Shown here: positions 25,301 to 64,000 of the stretch, piece after piece | Layout: every line of letters begins with the position of its first letter | Position numbering within the stretch: the first letter of the stretch is position 1 | Origin: Apteryx mantelli | Taxonomy: Eukaryota; Chordata; Aves; Apterygiformes; Apterygidae | NCBI RefSeq assembly: GCF_036417845.1 | Contig: NC_089980.1 | Span: forward strand, 55,178,501-55,242,500 | Length of the DNA: 64,000 nucleotides | Reading direction: 5' to 3' | The notes under the pieces: generated by a model | Seen by the model: only the letters and a program-made list of their open reading frames with translations | What the model was told of the DNA's origin: nothing | The model's database searches: none | Program-made: the position numbers and the translations under genes

Positions 25301-26115
25301 GCTCTGCCCGAGTCGCAGGGGCGCTCCAGCAGGCGCAGCCTGCACTGTGCACTGACCCACCTTTGTTGACTGCAAGCTGCTTTTTACTGCTTTCAGATAG
25401 TTTCTACTGGGAACCCCACGCCTTTTGACTACATAAAATTCTAAATGCAGTCTGACCCGACCAGGCCACAAGACATCTAAAAATAAGAAAAACACTATCT
25501 GTATTCTTGCATATATTTATTTTCTTTTCAACTCGTTAACAATGTAATTGAAATGAAAGAGGTATCAATGCTCGATTTCCAGTTCTAAAACCAGGAGTCT
25601 AAGTACCGTACAGATATGTCACAGTGACTTTTCAAAATATAATCACTGCTGTGCTTGCTGGTTATGTACAAATTTTCAATTGCCTTGTTACTGAGCCTAT
25701 TTCAATCTCTCCACCTTTGCCATTAGAAGCCAGTCTAGTAAATGGATCAAACTCACTGAATTCAGTATTTCTGCCACTAGCCTGAACAGAGTTGATATTT
25801 AATGCAAGTTTAAGGCCCCAAAGGAAGCTAATGATTAAACTCCCATTCTGTTCAAGACAAACTAATGTGTGTGCAAAAACCCTAAGTGTGACTAGCTATT
25901 AAGAAATAACAGTTAAGGAGAAAAATATTTTATATTCTATGAAGACTTAAAAATGGTAAAGATAGCTGGTAAAGATGGCTTCCCATTTTACTATGTTTCT
26001 ACACAAACTCAAGCTGTGGCATTCTATCATCATTACAAGAATAAAAACAAACCAAACGCTGCTTTCTCTTACAAAGCCAATGAAGCACAAACTTTTAGAC
26101 AAAACTGATACTCAG
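25301..26115. other. Intergenic spacer PHF10-DYNLT2
   Basis: AT-rich DNA between the PHF10 CpG island and the 3' end of DYNLT2. There is another minus-strand AATAAA at 25521-25516, which could serve a longer DYNLT2 transcript. Nothing else is recognised. Confidence 0.5.
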
Positions 26116-26121
26116 TTTATT
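26116..26121 (-). terminator. DYNLT2: Candidate DYNLT2 poly(A) signal AATAAA
   Basis: AATAAA on the minus strand, about 310 nt past the DYNLT2 stop codon, followed by AT-rich DNA. It is the nearest canonical hexamer I found downstream of the stop. Confidence 0.45.
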
Positions 26122-26431
26122 GTACATACATTTCCTAGCAAGTCTAGGCTTGCACTAGAAAGTAATATTGAATATTTTGCAAGGTTTATCTTTACAACAC
26201 TTGCTTTAACTTCCAAAACAGAGAGTTACAACAGATAAAGCCCATATGTACTTGAGCATAGATATTTCACAAGTTTTTTCAAAGAGAAGAATAGGTAAGA
26301 TTAGCTGAAATATGTCAACTTCAATGTACCAGCAGTGTTAGGCTAAAAATTCAGTGCTAAAATAATGTTTTGAAAATTTTCAAATATACCAAGTACTGTG
26401 ATGCTCAAAAATAGGTGTGGCTTTTAGAGTA

Positions 26432-50699
<24,268 letters not shown>

Positions 50700-51022
50700 A
50701 TTATTTTAAGATTATTTGGATGCTATTATATTCTGAGAGTTTTAGAGTCACCAAATATCACAAGTCTAAGATTTAAAGACAAACTTCATCAATCATTGTC
50801 AAATTTCGGATGCGGTATTTATTATTTTTACTAGAAGAAAGTTGCTGATATTGGAGTTGAATGATCAAGCTTCCCAGAAATGGACTGTGCCAAATCTAGT
50901 GAAAAGGATTGGCTGTGAGCTAATTCAGGATGATACAAGTTCTGTTTTAAGTATATTATGTATTTTGTAGCTTGGTTTTCATATTTTTCTATTATGTTGA
51001 AAATATCTAAGAAAGCAGTGTG

Positions 51023-51028
51023 AATAAA
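51023..51028 (+). terminator. ERMARD: Candidate ERMARD poly(A) signal AATAAA
   Basis: AATAAA about 325 nt past the ERMARD stop, followed by a TGT-containing stretch and an A-run. It is the most convincing canonical signal before the solo LTR. Confidence 0.6.
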
Positions 51029-51245
51029 TGTCTGAAAAAAATTTAAATAGAAAAAGTAATTTTTCATTTTGATGAAGTATGCTGCAAACTGTCAAACAAT
51101 GATTCTTACTTAAAAAAAGTGTTGCTTATTGCAACATTTAGCATCAGTAGTGCTCATTGAAATTGAATGTTACTGTTAGTTCAAAACAGAGTCAAATCTT
51201 GCACAGAGATAGAGCTGATAACACACTAACCAGTTGCTTATGTTC

Positions 51246-51732
51246 TGTTGGGGCCCTTGCGGTGCTTCAGAACAATAATCTATATGAGATATAGAGCATG
51301 GAACTAACACTGTTTAGGATTAATTGCTTAGCACAACTTGCTTAGCATTAGTAGCTAAATTTGCTGAAGCCTTAGGCCTCAGGCTATAGCCACTGCTACG
51401 TGCTTTGAAGTAGTCCACCAAGGACACTGGTGCAGCTGGGAATGATACATCCTGAGAAAGTACAGATAAGCTAGCAGAAGCCAGTGGGAACCAAGGTTAA
51501 GGGCTAGACAGCTTTGCTAAACAAGCAGCAAGGTACAAGGCATGACCGCTGCGTGCGTGATCGGTGCAATGATTGGCTACCTGTGACATAATCTGTATGA
51601 ACCACAAATCAAGGGCCAGAGCGCCGAATACCTGTACTTATAAAATGGGCAAATTGCTGAATAAAGATGGAATTGAACCTGCATTCTGTGAATGCGTATG
51701 ATTCATTCCCGTCACTCCCGCGGACTGTGACA
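51246..51732 (+). mobile_element. Solo LTR of an endogenous retrovirus (ERVK-like)
   Basis: A 487-bp element begins TGTTGGGG and ends CTGTGACA (TG...CA ends). It is flanked by an identical 6-bp duplication, ATGTTC, at 51240-51245 and 51733-51738. It holds a TATA-like TATAAA at 51639 and an AATAAA at 51660-51665 in the expected U3-R order, so it lies in the same orientation as ERMARD. No internal viral sequence is present, so it is a solo LTR left by recombination. The 6-bp duplication is typical of ERVK/alpharetrovirus-type integration. The intact duplication suggests a fairly young insertion. Confidence 0.87.
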
Positions 51733-51738
51733 ATGTTC

Positions 51739-61600
<9,862 letters not shown>

Positions 61601-61639
61601 TCCCCAGCTAGGTAGCTCTCCTTTCTACCTAATGTTTAC

Positions 61640-62010
61640 ACTTATCACTTTGATGTGTTTATAATGAGGAACCTTATCCTTTCTCAGTCTTCATATTGCT
61701 AGGCTAAATAAGCCAAGCTTTTTTAATGTCCACTTGTAGAATACGTTTGTTATTTCCTGGATATACCCAGTAGCCTTTCCCTGCACCTGTTCTGGTTTCA
61801 GTTCCTCATTCATGGATGACCAGTCTTGCATAGCCCTCACAGTCTTGCAGATGAGGCTGCGCCACCACCTCACATAACAGCAGAAATATTTCCCTGGCTG
61901 TGCTGGAAAAACTTCACATGCTACATGCTAGGAGCATATCTGCCTTTGTAACATCTACTGTTGGTGGCTGTTGGTTGTTCTATGATCATCTAATGAACAA
62001 AGGTCTTTTT
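61640..62010. mobile_element. Very old, degenerate CR1/L3-clade LINE-like fragment
   Basis: A run of diverged but recognisable words in the right order: 'ttgctaggctaaa', 'agtagcctttccctgcacctgttctggtttcagttc', 'cagatgaggct', 'gtctttttctg'. These recall an ancient interspersed repeat common in sauropsids (ggctaaacag ... cctgttccagtttga ... cagatgaggtctcacc). The ends are not definable and the family name is from memory, so it is tentative. Confidence 0.45.
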
Positions 62011-64000
62011 CTGTTTTCCTTTTCCCTTTTCCTCCTGAATAAGGGTGCAGGATTGGCTACTTTGCTCTTGAACAATGCCACACACCTATTTGCATCTCCC
62101 ATGCCCCTTTCTCACTTGAAATATTTGTGAAAAATATTGCCACTGATCTTACAGCTTCACATGACATGTTTTTTGAGTTTCCTGGGATGGACCCTACTCA
62201 GTCCCTTCTTTAGTACACAGTTTCTTAGGATGTGGTGACTTCTGTGTCCATAACCTCTTTTGTGTTAGCCACTCTGCCTTTGCTTCCATCTTTTACCTCA
62301 CCCTCCCTCATAAGGCCTGGAGGAGAAGCCTCTGTTTAGATTTCAGTTCATGTCTAGAACATCTGTAATGTCTACGCTATTATCACTTCAGAGGAGCCTC
62401 AGTTGCCATGGTTTTCATTTTACTTAAATGCCTGAAAATTTTTACTGTTTTGTTTTCTTGGGTAAGGTCTAGGTCAGATTAATTGGAATAATTTTGACTA
62501 GCACACTTCCTCATCCCTAACGTGACATTTTTAGAGTGACTTTTGCTTACTTTTGAGGTGGTTATTCATCCACATGGCCTTGGTGCCATTCTCACAGAAT
62601 TCTTCCTTTGGCCGAGGTTCGACATTTCACCTAGCTTTTGTCTTGGAGACATTCTAGGCTTCTTCCTAGATGTCAACATCAATGAGATTTTCAGTCCAGC
62701 TTGCCACACTAACACCTTCCGTTAAATTCTCAAACTTAATTAAAATCTCAAATTTAATTCCCACTTTATTTCATGGGCAGAAGTACAAATGAGAAGAAGT
62801 TCACATTGCTTTTGTAAATATTTCTAAAGCGTGCTTGATTTTAGCCGAGCATCCTTATCGCGGGTAACTTGAATGGGTAATGGAGCTTGTCTACTTCTGC
62901 TATGCACGGGTGCCCCTGGAGTTGATGGCAGGTGCTCCTGCACGAGTGAGGATGTGCAGATGCAGGGCCGGGTGCTCGCTCAAAGAGGGACCCCCACCCT
63001 TGACTCCGTCCCACTCCTGCAGTGGCATGTTTGAACAAGAAACAATAACATGCTTAGTAATGGCGCGAGTGAAGTTTTACAAGGAGAGCAGGTGTGCTGG
63101 CTTGAAAGATAAACTCTTCCCCATGCAACAATAAGATAAATGATCCGAATCCTGTGATTTAGTTAATGTTTCTGTCTTTAGCCTGCTGTGTACACAGCAC
63201 CCTGCTGGATAAGCTGCCCAGAACTGTGTGCCACTGTGTGTATAGAGCTATAATAGTCAGCAATATCATTCCCTCACCTTGTGTCCTTAACTAAACAGCC
63301 TTTAATCATTATATATCATTAATATGTGTTCCATATTGTACAGTACAGCAGCTACCTTTTACTAAAAAAAAGCCAGTCCCAACATTAAGTAACATCAGTC
63401 GCTGTGACTGTAAGATCTTGTTTCACTGCAATTTCAGGCTGTCACGTTTCTCTAGATCAGTATTTAAATTATGTCTGAATTTAGGCAAATGTTTTTGTTC
63501 AGTTGCCTTGAGAATTAGAGTTAATCCATCTTTCTCAGCAAGGGAAAATTCCTCCAGAGGCATCTTGCTCTTGTTTCACTGCTTATTGATTATCATTCCC
63601 AGTTTGAACATTACTAGCTGCAGCATTCCAGCTGCATTTGAATAGGCAAAAGAAAAGCCAGCTGGTGCTCTGTTGTTCTGATATTTATATCAGCATTTTG
63701 GTTTCAAATACATTTATCTAATCTTATTAACTGGCTTTACCTAGAGGATTTCCTCACAGACTTAACTGAGAGAAAACAAATAGACAGTGAGGAGGGGGCT
63801 GAAGGAGAATGTCTTCTGTTATTCTGCACAGAAGCACATTCTTACCTACTGGGAGAAAAAATAAATCAGGTTTTCCACTGACTCAAATGCTGGCACATAC
63901 TGACTAAGGCTAAGCTCCTCACTTTTCCTTATGTGAATTGCCTGTAAGAAGACAAAGTGGTGGGCCTTTTCTTTCCATGCACTTGCAGAGAGAGGGCCAG
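62011..64000. other. Intergenic region to window end, nothing recognised
   Basis: Mixed-composition DNA without recognisable exons, RNA genes or repeats. The open frames here have no known motifs. Confidence 0.55.

Noticed and set aside
23971-25428. 485-codon open frame on the + strand and several minus-strand frames in the PHF10 island
   Set aside because: Compositional artefact of the CpG island. It lies antisense to PHF10 exon 1 and encodes only Pro/Ala/Arg-rich sequence.

Overview
The window is nuclear DNA from a vertebrate, almost certainly a bird. It contains intron-rich genes with GT-AG splice sites, CpG-island promoters in otherwise AT-rich DNA, a 5'-truncated CR1 LINE ending in the avian ATTCTGTG-type octamer, and a retroviral solo LTR. 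The species cannot be fixed from the sequence. Gene content and order match human 6q27: (WDR27) - C6orf120 - PHF10 - DYNLT2/TCTE3 - ERMARD.

Layout. 1-1200: flank with a CR1 copy. 1200-2150: CpG island that starts C6orf120 on the + strand and, by synteny, probably WDR27 on the - strand; it carries a perfect TCTCGCGAGA element, a CTCF-like core and a pentanucleotide repeat. 3616-4173: single coding exon of C6orf120. 5522-24416 (-): PHF10, all 12 coding exons rebuilt in frame (492 aa), with C6orf120 and PHF10 convergent. 24000-25300: PHF10 CpG island. 26432-32196 (-): DYNLT2, four coding exons (185 aa). 31850-32660: compact CpG island shared head-to-head by DYNLT2 and ERMARD. 34391-50699 (+): ERMARD, 17 coding exons (666 aa) plus a noncoding first exon. 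51246-51732: solo LTR with a perfect 6-bp target duplication. 51739-64000: intergenic DNA in which I recognise only one very old LINE-like fragment.

The genes do not form one pathway. PHF10 is a PBAF chromatin-remodelling subunit, DYNLT2 a Tctex-type dynein light chain expected in sperm and cilia, ERMARD an ER membrane protein with two HEPN-type Rx4H motifs, and C6orf120 a small secreted or membrane-anchored protein. What links them is shared bidirectional promoters and convergent 3' ends.

The most interesting observations are these. (1) Read-through past the PHF10 exon 9 donor ends after seven codons in a perfect phosphorylation-dependent SUMOylation motif, giving the PHD-less PHF10-S isoform. 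(2) ERMARD needs two GC-AG introns to stay in frame. (3) ERMARD has two HEPN catalytic-type motifs, one of them just after a GC-AG intron. (4) The promoters carry BANP-, CTCF- and YY1-like elements. I did not find a wholly new system.
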